Position numbers and translations under genes: made by a program. From NCBI GenBank assembly GCA_037179335.1, contig JAKZHN010000007.1, positions 124,001 through 188,000 of the forward strand: a stretch of DNA of 64,000 nt, read 5' to 3'. Below the pieces are notes generated by a model. It worked only from the letters and a program-made list of their open reading frames with translations, did not search any database and was not told where the DNA came from. Source of the stretch: Cyclaneusma minus. Taxonomy: Eukaryota > Ascomycota > Leotiomycetes > Marthamycetales > Marthamycetaceae. Positions 10,400-22,619 of the stretch are shown piece after piece. Positions within the stretch are counted from its first letter, which is position 1; each line of letters starts with the position of its first letter.

Positions 10400-12819
10400 G
10401 TGTCCGGGGAAGTTCTGGGGGTTATAGCGTAATCGTGGGCCCTCCCAACAGTCACAATGATTGTTCGGCGGTTCGCCAATGATTGTTCGCCGAAGCTGTC
10501 AACTGAAGGAAGAGCGATTGGAGCGGATATCAAAGCCGATAATGGGGACCAATACATGGAATGGAATCCTGAACAACAGTTGCGATTGGGCCGCTCCCAG
10601 ACTGGATTCCCGAGAGGGTGGCTATTGGAGACTTCTCCCATGGCACCCATGTGCTGGAGTCCGGCAAGACAGCGGTAAATGCGGCCAGCAGCGGTGAGAT
10701 CAGGCTTGCATATCCGTATGTACAATTCTGTATCTCGTGCACGTTCCGGGGATGCGGCACCATGGATGGATTGCCAACCAGAAAGGGAGGTGGTACATGA
10801 TCCTGGCCCCAGGTGTTGAGAGAGTTGTGTCCGAGTGTTCGTATCCTGGCAGAAGGAGGTAGGGATTCAGACGCTGTGCCAGCGAATGGGAAAGAAGGGT
10901 GACAATGGCCGAACATATAGGCCTTGTGTGTCTCTAGAATGGAGATAGCTCTGCCAGACCGAGCCTTTCTACATGTAAGCACTTGCGGACATAGTGACAA
11001 GTGCCTGCTAGTGACGACTGGATACGTCAACGTTGGTCAAGGGTGTGTGCAGGGCTGCGGCTGAAGCATCAAATGATCAACCCCAGGAATTCGGGACCGA
11101 GCGGTATGAGGAGGCACTGTCGTCGTGGCCAACTCCAGTCCTATAGATTGCGCAAGGCTGGAGGCTGAGCTGAAGAAAGAAGTCGGAGTACGTATGAAGA
11201 GGTCCGAGTACGGGTAGGGCGCGGCCTCGTTAACGATCAGGAGAGGATCTGCCCGTGCTGAGACGATGTCCATGGCGGGGAAAGCAAATAGTTTGTTGAA
11301 AAAGAAAGTGGAATCTCTCGATCTCAGGCTGCCTCGCAACGCCAACGGGAACGGGCGACGGACGGCCAACGGTTTTTGTGGAAGGGCAGGCTCTTCGCAG
11401 AGCACAGCATGCGGGTTCGATAAGCTGTGCATGATGGATGGACATCACCATGGATGGGACGAAGTGTGTCGGACGCATCCGTCGCTGCATGAGACTGGCG
11501 GCAGAGTGGAAGCTGATACGACGATGGTTTTTGTATGTAGCAGCAAAAGGGTCTGTTCTGCTCCTTTTCGATGCTTGGCGAGTGGTGAGTGGTGAGTTGA
11601 TGTTTTTCGACCGCTCTTTGACGGCAGCCTCAGAATAATCGAAGCTCGGACCCCGAGCCCCAGAAGCGCCTTTCACCAATTCCCACACCACCCTGGCCGC
11701 CTTCTGCATGTGTTCCACACGGGAGCTATCGTTCTCCATCAAGTATCCAACTTCCGGCCGTGTCGACAAGGATTGAATCAGAACGGGAAGCCCTCTTAGC
11801 CATGATGCTGCGAAGCCTCTTCGATGGGCCGAACCGATGGGCTCCCAATCCATCGGGTCTGAAGCCAGAACATCGTCGCCTTTCGTTCCCAACGAACCTC
11901 AAATGTCCAGCTCTTCCTCGAGTTCCTCAGCCTTATACCAGGGGCTGAGGGCTATTACCTAGCATCTCCGATGGGTCATCATGATTCCGCGGATCTCTAT
12001 TAAGCTTGCCGCATACCCTCCATCGTCATGGACTCCGCTGGGCCTCCTAGAAAGCTCTCTATAAAGCGAGGCGGTAGGGACTCATCTTTATCACTGCTGT
12101 TTCATCATCTGAAGCCCTTCTTGTTTGCTTCGCTGTCGTCCAATACCTTGCTAGTTATCAAACACGAACTTCCAACCCTATGACACAAGGAATGGCTACC
12201 TGCTGATCTACAGGCAACAGCGACGGATAAAGACGACCTTCTATAAAAAGACTGCCATTTGCAGAATGGGAGCCTATTGAGGTGCTTCGGTGTCTCGAAG
12301 GAAGTGGCCGATCTTCAAGTCGCAGTTGTGATATGGTGAAGCCACATTGGATGACTCGAAATTCTCCATAAAGGTGTTGGAACTACTGGACCAACCATCT
12401 TCTGAGAGATAATCTGAAGTTTGGTGCTCTCGAACCACTCAATTCTTTTCTTGGGTCGTCGATCTCCTAGAAATTCGCTCAATCCCATTGTGCCCATTGT
12501 GCGCCGCCGAGAACTTTTCAGCTAGTTGACAGATCCGCTTTCGAAAAGGATAGGCAACTGCAGCCTGCTTCACTTAGGATTCAGAGGTGTGGTGAACCAA
12601 GCTGGATTCGACTCAGATCGTGCCTTCTGCTTCGAAACATCTCTCCTTCCTCATCATTAGCACCTGAGCCTCCCTCACCTTGCTTCTCTGGAAACAAAAC
12701 AACGACTCTTCTCTTCGCCATCTTCCTGATCAGAAAATCCAACCTCCTCGGGTACGCCGCTATTCGAGTCTGCCTGGGATCTTTAGCCTACCGTCAACGT
12801 CAGCAGGCAACTGGTCGGA

Positions 12820-15800
12820 ATGGTTTCCTCAATAGATCCCGCCCAGGTGAGTTCTAGAAATCTGCTCTTTTCCTGTTCCACTACTCTTTGAACAGTGAAC
12901 GTGAGGAAGAACCGCCTCTAACAATACTCTAGCTCGGTCGGGCCATCGAGGTTGTGCACTACACCTACGCTCCCCTCATCTTCGTCTACTTCATCCTCAC
13001 CCAGAGCGTGAGTCTCTGTACTCTGCAGACAAAGAAACTCAGGGTCAAGGATCAGCATGCACGAAGAGACATCCTCCTTTGGTTTGCATTAGCTACCATA
13101 GCAACATATGTAGGCCCCCTTTCTCAGATCAAATCTACAAGGAACACCCAGATTCACCACTGTACCGTGCCAACTAACGCTGGACAGGTAATCGAGGCAA
13201 TCAGTGCTATGATCAGGTCTCTCGTGCATACGGGGTATACTGCGGACCAGGACTACATTGTGAGTTCATGAACATTCTGGGATGACCATTCTTTGGTTTC
13301 CTTATCTTGTATGGGTCGAAACCCAGCAGAGCTGATTGTTCCTAGGTTTTCCTCCTTGCATCAGTTCTCGTCTGGGGCATGGAGTTTATCATACTCATCG
13401 ACACCAAATTCCCCGTCTGGTACCCATATTACGGTACTTGGTTCTTGACTCTCGCCATTGAGATATCCCTCACTGTCTTCTTCGGCTTACTGGCTCCGAA
13501 TCGTACTTTCGACCGAGTCTTTGATTCCTTGCAATTCAGCATGGAGGCATTACGGATATGTCTCTTGGTCGTGCTGCCTGCTATTTTCTTCATTGTCCGC
13601 AACTCTGGAGATGAATATGACGACAGTCAAGCGGAAAGACAATCGCTTCTGAGGAAGAAATTGGCCCCCAAGCCAGGCTCTGATGTCTCGACAGAGGGCA
13701 ATGGATATGGTGCCACAGGGTCTGGATCTGAAACGACTGAGGATGATAATGCAAGCGACGCTGGTTCCGAATGCTCATGGGAAGTACAGAAACGTGAAGC
13801 CCGCGAACGGCTGGTGAAACGCCTCGAAGACGATGGAGATTGGTGGACATATGCCAAAAGTTTCGTGGTAAGCAACATTTCCTGTGTTCTATCTGGCGAG
13901 TGTGATTCAGGTTGCGTCTCTAACTTGGGCTATTTGTCACAGATTTTCGTTCCATACGTCTGGCCTTTCCATTCCAAATCTCTCCAGGCAAGAGCCGTTC
14001 TAGTTGGCATATGTCTCCTGACAACCAACTTTTTGAACGTTCTGACTCCACGGCAACTTGGTATCGCCACTGATTCTCTTCTGAATCCAAACGGTATGTG
14101 ACCTCACGTTCTGATGCAATTTCGGATTTAGCTGACGCTCGGTAGGAACCTCGCCATGGCTTGCTGTCGGTCTGTACATACTATTCAGGCTCGCTAATTC
14201 GTATGCCGGCCTTCTCTGGTTAAAGAAGTGGCTTTGGCTTCCCCTGGAGCAGTACTCTTATGGCGCTCTAAGTACTGCGGCACATGCGCACGTTATGAGT
14301 CTTTCTTCGGAATTTCATGACAGCAAAACCAGTGCCGAGGTCAGTGGCGCACTGAATCAGGGACGATCCGTCTCCGACATTGTAGAGACGGTTGTGCTGG
14401 AGGTCATCCCTATGCTGATTGATCTCACGTTCGCCTTTGCCTATCTCTACTGGGCGTTCGGACCTTATATGGCTCTGATCACCGCATTTACTGCCGTTAC
14501 CTACCTCTACACGACGACAAAGCTTGTGGCCATGAGAACACCTATCCGTCGTGAACACATTACCAAAATGAGAAAGGAATGGACCGTTGGGCAACAAAGC
14601 TTAGATGGGTGGAGGACTGCGAGTGTAAGCATGATCATTTTTGCACTAATGACTTTAGCTGACCATTGAGCAGCTTTTTAACAACATCCCATACGAAGAT
14701 GAAAGATACTCCGATGGTATGATCTTCTTGACCCCTTGACGAGTGGTTCAGACTGACTTTTGGCAGCTGTGCATGGGTATCTCACGACAAGGTCTGGATA
14801 CAGCATGTCCTATTATTCTATGTACGCCATTCAAGCTCTCATCATGACGCTTGGTCTCCTTGGCGGCTGTTTTCTTGCCGTTTATCAAGTGACTCGTGGG
14901 ATCAAGAGCCCTGGTATGTTCGTCATGCTTCTAACGTATTGGGCTCAACTATCAGGTATGTCTTCGTGAATCCCCAGGTCAAGGTGTAGTTTTTGACCGT
15001 ACTTTAGCACCTCTGCAGTTTTTCAGCGGGATGTATACCAACATTTCGGGATACCTGATCAACGCTGAACGCCTTCTTGAGCTTTTCCAGACGAAGCCGT
15101 CAATCGTTAACGCTCCAAATGCTCGGCCCCTGAAGCTCAAGGACGGCCGAGTGAAGTTTGAGAACGTCTACTTCTCATACGATCCAAGAAAGCAGACGCT
15201 GAAGGGATTGAACTTCGAAGTTGAGCCGGGAACTACTGTGGCCCTGGTAGGAGAAACCGGCAGTGGCAAGTCCACGATTCTGAAGCTACTGGATAGATTC
15301 TACGACGTTACCGGTGGCGCCATCAAGATCGATGGTCAAGATATCCGAGATGTCACTTTGGGCAGTCTACGTGATGCCATTGGCGTTGTTCCTCAAGATC
15401 CGGCACTTTTCAATGACACGATCATGAGCAACATCAAATACGCCAAATTGAATGCGAGCAACAAGGAAGTCGAGGAGGCTTGCCGGGCGGCAGCCATACA
15501 CGAGAAGATAATATCCTTTCCAGATGGTTACAAGACCAAGGTCGGAGAACATGGAGTCAAGCTCTCTGGTGGGGAGCAACAACGCCTTGCCATTGCTCGT
15601 GCTATTTTGAAGCGTCCAGATATCATTCTTCTTGATGAAGCGACCAGCGCCGTCGATACCGAGACGGAAAGCCTGATTCAGGAGGCATTGGGAGTTTTGT
15701 GCAAGAACCGCACTACTTTCATTGTTGCGTAAGTTACACATTACCACTTCTGATCGTACGACGTGCTAACTTTTTCAATAGCCATCGTCTTTCGACCATC

Positions 15801-16973
15801 ATGAGAGCTGATCAAATTATGGTTATCAAGAACGGTGAAGTCGTTGAGAATGGCTCGCATCACGCTCTTATTCACGCCAAAGGCAAATACCACGATCTTT
15901 GGGCCAAACAGATTTTCGTGGAGCCAATTTCAGAGACTGGAAAATCGAAGAGCGAAGGAAAGCAGGATGTCAATATTGTCAATGACATCAGCCCTTCGCG
16001 CGGCAAGATGAAGCTTTCCGACGCTTTCAAATTGCTACATTCAGAAAAGACCACTGGTCAAGGATCTGGCACTCAGACTCCCGTGAACAAGGTACCAGCG
16101 GTTAGTACTTCGTCTGGATTAGAGGTTTTCCCATTGCTGACACAGTCCAGTCTCCCAAGCTGAAGGCGGATGCTCCAACATTTGTTCCACGGCACTTGCA
16201 GAGTTCGACAGACGTCACCGATGATTCTGATGACAAGCAGTCCGATAAAGACAAGAAGAAGCTGGAAAAGGAGCGGAAGAAGCAAGAAAAGGATGCCCAG
16301 AAAGAAGCGCAAAACCTTCTGAAGCAAGCTACAAAGAAGGCGGGTAAAATTAGTATCCCTGATGGTTAGTTTTGCTCACCCTGTGGCTTTATCATGAATC
16401 TGACACTTTCCAGATACCAAAGACTCGGAAGATGACGCTTCTTCGAGCAAGTCGTTGTTGAGGCCGGTCGAACCACCGGTTAATCCCAAACCTAAGCGAG
16501 TATGGTCGAGACGCAATAACGCGAAGAGCGAGCCTGCCAACAGGAGAACCGACAATTCGTCCTTTGATGGAGCATCGGATACCACTGTGGCTAGTACGAG
16601 CCATCCTGAGGTTCACAATGGGGACACAGAGAGCAGTGGATCTGTAAGTTCTAGCTCCTAAATCCTGTCTTTTTCCTGTTGTCTCATGGTTGCGCAGAAC
16701 CAACGTCGGATCTCTACACCAAGTGATCCCCCGTCTGGTACTGGCCATCCACGGGCTCCAGGCCAAGAACGCAACCGTCGTCGTCGCCGTCAGAATTTGC
16801 GACTCAAAGGAACCCGCACTGGATCAAGTCTCGTGTCGGAGTTCTCGCTCCCTGACTCCACATCTGGGAGTGCTCCTACAGTGCCAGTCACGAGTCCGGC
16901 CGAGGGACCTCCTCCACAGAATACGACATTCGCCAACCGACGTTCTGTAGCATCGCAAAGCATCGCCGAATGA
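12820..16973 (+). CDS. HMT1-type ABC half-transporter (ABCB6/heavy-metal tolerance subfamily)
   Basis: Thirteen exons give about 1139 residues: 12820-12846, 12933-13109, 13188-13259, 13346-13867, 13943-14093, 14146-14624, 14674-14716, 14767-14955, 15008-15728, 15782-16100, 16151-16364, 16414-16643 and 16698-16973. All phases agree. An extra N-terminal membrane domain of about five helices precedes the six-helix ABC core, as in S. pombe Hmt1 and human ABCB6. Walker A (GETGSGKST, about residue 634), the LSGGEQ signature (about 738), Walker B (IILLDEAT) and the H-loop (AHRLSTI) are intact. The family moves phytochelatin or glutathione conjugates into vacuoles, or porphyrins. The C-terminal tail of about 280 residues is unusual: highly charged, with a KDKKKLEKERKKQEKDAQKE segment, then S/P/N-rich and arginine-rich. 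Confidence 0.93.
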
Positions 16974-17920
16974 AGTCTCGACTCCGGAATCAAAAGTTGC
17001 TGCGTTGCCATTCTTCGCTTCCATGACTTTACTTAGCGGTTGTCAAAGGCTCTTACCTTTCATCCTCACACATTCATCTCCAGCCAGACAGCATCTATGG
17101 GATAGCGAACACTCGGATTGCGGCGTTCAGCATGCACATGGCAGTATGCTATCAGATAAGCACGAATAGAAAACGGTCGAAAAGTGCGACTTGGTAATTG
17201 GTACATTATGTTTTTCGGAGATTTGCGGACCTCGGGGTCGACTAAGGGCGGTTAGCTTTCATTTATTCTATTTTATTGCGGGACGGCACCAATTATTACG
17301 ATAGTTGGCACCGATATGGGGAGAAGGGCGGTCCGTATTTTAACTGGCATTTCGTTCTCGGTGGGGAGAGGCATATGGTCATCAGTCTGCATTGGGATTT
17401 GAGGGGAGAGAGGGAGAGGATGAGACGCAGCGTTAGCTAGGGTAAGGTTGACTAGCCATAACAGCTACAGAATACGAAACCGTTGATTTCATTAAGGCGC
17501 AGTGACAAGTGTAAAGCAACTGAGCAAGCTCTTAGCTGCAGGAAGGTGACATGACGTGAATGGAGCTCTGAAGCACATAGGAGAACAGATTGCGAGAAGA
17601 GAGAAGGACAGCAGTACATTTTGGGTGAGGCGTGATTATGTCAGCCGCCACCGCATCCATCTGCTATGCGAGAGAGCTTCAGGTCTCGAGAATCAGCCTT
17701 CATGTGAATATTTCTAGTGGTAAGATAATGCTTATGTGAGAAGTAACCACAAATTCCCATACCCAAAATACGACCTAGTCGATCCAACAAATCTCCATAG
17801 AAGGTTCGCGCAGAATTACGCGCGCCGACCTTGACCATCTTCCTACAAAAACCCGCTGTTGTCGCTGTGAATCCCCCGCCTTCCAGAAACATCCCCACTA
17901 CAAATCACCACTCCAACAAA
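16974..17920. other. Intergenic spacer, no gene seen
   Basis: Tandem spacer with the 3' flank of the ABC transporter and the promoter and leader of SGT2. No convincing frame. The 60 bp before the SGT2 ATG are A/C-rich. Confidence 0.5.
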
Positions 17921-19107
17921 ATGGTAAGGACAAGCATGCCTTCCAGTTCTCCTCCTGGCGCAAGCCCTTCGCTCAAGAGAAAAGCTACTGATCATCTCGA
18001 GAAGGCCGCCTCAACCCAAACCACCAAGCAGCGCCTTGCGCTCTCCATAATCGACTTCCTCGACAAGTCGCTCACCGACGGCACTCTCACCTCGGACGAC
18101 AAGGAGTCCGTCGAAGTCGCGCAGCAATCCATCTCCGACCTCTTCAAAGTCGACGCCACCGACAAAGCCGCCGTCCAGGCCGCAGTAGGCAAGCAAAGCC
18201 TGCTCGACATCTACGGAACCTACGAGAAGCTCATGGGCAAGACCGCCGCCGGCCCCGAGACCAACGCTGCCGGCGAGCCCTCGCCGAGCGCCGCCTACCC
18301 AACCGATGAGCAGAAGAAGGAGGCTGAGGCTATGAAGAGCAAGGGAAATGCCGCCATGGCGAAGAAGGATTACACGGCTGCTATTGACTTCTACTCGCAA
18401 GCGCTGGCTATTATTCCAGGAAACCCTATCTTCTTGTCCAACCGCGCGGCTGCTTACTCGGCTAGCAAGGACCATGCTTCTGCCAAGGCAGATGCTGAGG
18501 CTGCTGTTGCTACCGATCCCAAGTACACCAAAGCTTGGTCGCGTCTAGGCCTGGCCAACTTTGCGCTCGGCGATGCGAAGGCTGCTATGGAGGCATACCA
18601 GAAGGGCATTGACTACGAGGGCAACGGCGGCAGCGAGGCCATGAAGAAGGGCTTTGAGACGGCATCGAAGAAGGTCAGGGAGGAGGGCGGCGATGTCGCA
18701 GCAGCCGCTCCCCGGGGCGGCCCAGCCGGCGGCATGCCCGATCTGTCTGCGTTGGCCGGTATGCTCGGTGGCCAGGGCGGTGGAATGCCTGATCTGAGCC
18801 AGATCATGAGCAATCCTATGTTTGCTAGCATGGCGGAGAAGTTCATGCAGGACCCAAGCATGATGGAGAATCTGATGCAGAACCCGAAGATCAAGGAGAT
18901 GGCTAGTCAGTTTGGACTGGGTGGTGAGGGCGGTGCGAATGGTGGTGGAATGCCGGATATGTCGAAGTTGATGAGCGATCCTACCATTGCCGAGATGTGA
19001 GTATTTTCTTTGATGTGCCTGTTTCTTTCGAGATGATGAGAAACTGCTTGCTAACTATCAACAGGGCAAAGAACTTCATGGGCGGCAAGCCACCAGGCTC
19101 TGCATAA
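17921..19107 (+). CDS. SGT2: Small glutamine-rich TPR co-chaperone of the GET pathway
   Basis: Captures tail-anchored proteins and hands them to Get3 through Get4/5. Main exon ends at 18996 and the last exon is 19065-19107. Three regions are visible: an N-terminal SGTA dimerisation helix (TKQRLALSIIDFLDKSL), three TPRs (beginning at EAEAMKSKGNAAMAKKDYTAAI), and a Gly/Met/Pro-rich client-binding tail with NPMF and QNPKIKEMA motifs. Read straight from 17921 the protein has 372 residues. However, the ATG is followed at once by GTAAGG. Removing 17924-18004 (81 nt) gives an N terminus beginning MAASTQTTKQRL, closer to the family. That would make exon 1 the ATG alone (345 residues). The intron is in frame, so both forms could be made. 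Confidence 0.92.
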
Positions 19108-20269
19108 GTGCAGCCAGGGAATGGATTTTCGGGGTTTACAATAGAGCGCGTCAAGGTAGAATGAGCGTTATGAGGCTATGAAGCGTTTAATCTTGTCCAT
19201 GGACTGAGGATACCAAAATTCAGCAGGAGTTTCTTCGCTACTGTTTTTGTGGCATATTCGAGCTTTCTCTACTACCTGAGCATTGTAAAATTGAGGACTT
19301 GGTAAATTTCATGCCTTCCATAACGATTCGTGCCTGCTACTCGGGTGAACAAGTGCCAGACTTTGAAGTCAGAGCCCCTCTTCCCCACCCAGCCTTATCT
19401 CCTGGTGTCCGTAAGAAGAGGAGTTGAGCCCTCCAACCGCACCATGTACTCCGCCATATAGCCAGGGACTATGTTCATCCGCCAGGTAGTAGTTGACAGC
19501 GCTAGAAGCTCCACCAGCTGAGTCAAGTGGCTGTTTTTCTTATGAAAGGGGCTGCCTAGACTTAGTAGATATGCAAATTTGCAGAAGTTCATAGCATCAA
19601 TTGGTAAGAAAGTACGACTTCTTTGGTGCGCAGGAGTTATTCCATCGGTTCTCTGTCTAACATAGTTGGTCACCGCGAGTGGTTATTCCATTGGTAGCTC
19701 GGTATCGGTGGCCACAGACCAAAGTCTAGATGGCTTTCATTTTTGCTTTTCTTTTTTTTGACATTTCTATTTTTCTTACTTCCAAAGTTCCATCTTCGTT
19801 CTACATAGGCTAGGCTGCCTAGGCGGGCTGCCTGTTTATTACTTACTACCTTGACCTCCCCTTCCTAGCTAGCTAGCATCCGACTTCGAGCTGTGCATTT
19901 CGTCTTTCGCTGACGAAAAGGTCAGGCATAAGAAGACATCTTTGTATCAAGCTCATTATTGAGCACTCACAAACCATCCGAGAATCCGGAGTCACAAATA
20001 CGTACGACAGACACAGTCAGAAGGTCAGAAGATCACATTTCGCCCCAGGTGGCGGAAAGATAAAGGCCACACTATGTACATCGCGCAACGCAGATGCAAG
20101 GTATGCGAAAAACGCCCATCCAACGCCGAATTAATTTTTCGAGGACCCGAGGACCCATCAAAAAGCACTTTTGATCCGTAAAAACACCATTGCGGGAATC
20201 GAAGCAATGCAAACAGACTGAATGAATGCAGAATGAAAGCAGAGGAACGGCATTATTATAACGAGCACT
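19108..20269. other. Convergent spacer between SGT2 and ILV2, no gene seen
   Basis: Holds the 3' flanks of two converging genes. A pyrimidine-rich, poly-T patch lies at about 19740-19780 and a run of ctag/gctag motifs at 19805-19880. A TGAGTCA at 19519 is not near a start codon. No gene recognised. Confidence 0.5.
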
Positions 20270-22619
20270 TTATTCGTGCTTGCCGGCCGTGCGCTCCTTC
20301 ATGAGTTTTCTTCGCTCTTTGTCCTTGTCTGTTTGTATTTGTTAGTATACTGATTTGGTCTAGAAGGGGACAGGGGGGAAAGGGGTAAGAGCGGGGAATT
20401 TCAAGGGGGAAAACTTACTTCCGTCATACACCAAGAACTCGTGGAGAGCAGAGCCACCCGGCACCATAGGCAACACGGGCACTTTCTTGTCCGTGACCAC
20501 CTCGAGCAGAGCGGGACCATCGCTCTCAATGAGCCAAGTCAAAGCATCCCTCACCTCCTCGGGCTTGACGCATCGCCTGGCCTGGATGCCCATAGCATCA
20601 CCCAACTTGACGAAATCAGGGTTGGTTTGATGCGTGTGTGCGTATCGGTCCTCGTAGAAGAGATTCTGCCATTGTGTTACCATACCCTGTTCCTCGTTAT
20701 TCAAGACCAGCATCTTGACGCCAATGTTGAACTGTCGGGCGGTGGACATCTCGGTGAGGGTCATGTTGAAGGATGCGTCTCCGTCGATGTCCACGACAAG
20801 GTGGTCGGGACATGCGACTTTGGCGCCGATGGCGGCGGGGAGACCGTAACCCATCGTTCCGAGGCCACCGGAGGTGATCATGGTACGGGGATGTCTCCAG
20901 CGGAAATGCTGAGCAGCCCACATTTGATGTTGACCCACACCAGTTGCAATGATGGTCTTGTCTTTCCGGTCTGCAGTGAGGTTTGAGAGCTCTTCGATGA
21001 CAGTCTGGGGCTTGATAAGTCCGGATCTCTCGGCTCTCTCATAGTGGCTGAGAGGGAACTTCTCTTTCCAGGTATTGATCTGCGAGAACCACTCTTTTCG
21101 GTCTTCCATCGATCTTGACTCCACCAATGGCACAAGTTGAGCCAAGTTGGCTGCTACCTCACCCTCTACGGCCTCAGTAGCTTGCACAACCTTGTTGATG
21201 TTCTTGGGCACAATTTCGAAATGGACGATACCACCGCGCCCCTCGGCGGCGGCAGCCTTTGCAGCAGGTGCAAATTTGGTCACGTTTCCAGTAACACGGT
21301 CGTCGAATCGTGCACCAAGAGCAATGATGAGATCAGCCTCTTGCATGGACATGTTGGCGTATGCTGAGCCGTGCATCCCCAGCATATGTAAGGCCTTCTC
21401 GTCCAGCTCATCGTATCCACCAAGTCCTTGGAGAGTGGTAGTTACGGGAATCGATGCCTTGTCGGAAAGCTCCTTAAGAAGTCTGGGACCCTCGGGGAGA
21501 GCAATCACACCCTGACCAGCGTAAATCACAGGCTTTTTTGCCACGTTGATCAGCTTCGCCACTTTCTTGATGGAGGCCGCCAACTGCTTCTGGTGAAGCT
21601 CCTGAGCTGCTCTCGATGCCGCACTGGGTGCGCTTGGCAAGGCTGGCATAGTGCTACTCCTAGGAATCGCTTTCCTGAGGATGGCAGCAGTGACGTCCTT
21701 TGGCAAATCCACGAGCACGGGTCCGGGTCGGCCATTGGTTGCGATCTCGAAAGCCTCGTTTATCCTTTTCGGTAGTTCAGCCACGTTCTTCACCATGACG
21801 TTCCACTTGGTGCATGCTCTCGAGATACCGACCACGTCGGCCTCTTGGAAAGCATCACTACCAATAGCAGTTGTAGGCACCTGACCGCAAAATACCACCA
21901 TCGGCGTACCGTCGGACAGAGCGTCTTGCATAGGGGTGATCACATTCGTCGCTCCGGGTCCGGAAGTCACCAACACCACACCAGGCTTTCCGCAAGCTCG
22001 CGCATAACCTTCGGCCATATGTCCGGCGCCTTGTTCATGTCGTGGGAGGATGAATTCGAAATGTTTCGAGTTGTAGATGGCGTCAAATACGGGGAGAATA
22101 GCACCGCCAGGATATCCGACTATTTAGTTATTTAGTTTATTGAGCCAGGTGCTGGAAAAGCAGCAGAACTCACAAACATGCTTGACGCCTTGCCTTAACA
22201 TCATCTCGTGGAAAATTTCACCACCACTCATTCCAATGAACCTATTGTTTTGAGTCAGACCAGCTAGTATGAGGGTGGCGACAGCGGGCGCAAGGCAACG
22301 TACGACTCGTCCATCTCAGGCAATTGCCTGTTTTGGAGAGGAGAGGGGGCATTTCGTGTTGATGCATTGAAAGCTGGGCTCGGGCTGGCTCTTGGTTCTC
22401 TGTTCAGAAGTTAGTATAGCGATGGTGAGTCATTCCAAACAGAGTGAAGACGAACGCTGCGGGCGAGGCCGTTGACTGTCTCCGCGAGGTCGCGGGTGTC
22501 TTTGAAGAAGTGATATATGATGCGGGAGCGGTAGTGGAAAGTTGTCTGCACGAGACTTTCGAATTTGAATTTCGCTGGAGGGCGCGTAGGGCGCTCCGGG
22601 CCGGTGTGGATCGAAACAT
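20270..22619 (-). CDS. ILV2: Acetolactate synthase, catalytic subunit (mitochondrial)
   Basis: First common step of valine, leucine and isoleucine synthesis, using thiamine diphosphate, FAD and Mg, in mitochondria. Five exons: 22619-22441, 22399-22304, 22241-22174, 22119-20419 and 20328-20270, 700 residues. Residues 1-90 are R/S/T-rich with no conserved fold, a matrix presequence. Conserved parts follow: GEIFHEMMLRQG, the catalytic Glu in RHEQGAGHMAEG, SGPGATNVITPMQDA, and the TPP/Mg motif GDASFNMTL...NNEEQGMVTQW. The first donor (GTTTGG) is weak but is the only one giving the right phase. Introns 1 and 2 each hold a perfect TGACTCA on the coding strand. Divergent from galactokinase. Confidence 0.95.
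22251..22432. promoter_or_regulatory. Pair of Gcn4/CPC1-type sites inside ILV2 introns 1 and 2
   Basis: TGAGTCA occurs at 22251-22257 (intron 2) and 22426-22432 (intron 1), reading TGACTCA along the ILV2 strand. ILV genes are known Gcn4/CPC1 targets in fungi. Binding here is inferred from sequence alone. Confidence 0.35.

Larger units (their letters stand above)
9574..12819. other. 3.2-kb spacer with short tandem repeats, no confident gene
   Basis: Contains the TMA20 3' flank and probably a long 5' leader of the ABC transporter gene. Two short tandem repeats lie near 10103 and 10304. A minus-strand open frame at 11230-11892 (220 codons) has protein-like composition in its first half but no family I recognise. 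It overlaps another frame, so I do not call it a gene. The last 700 bp before the transporter are CT-rich and without long frames, consistent with leader sequence. Confidence 0.45.

Noticed and set aside
11230..11892. 220-codon minus-strand frame
   Set aside because: No family resemblance, overlaps a second open frame, and lacks splice or expression support. Mentioned only as a possible relic.
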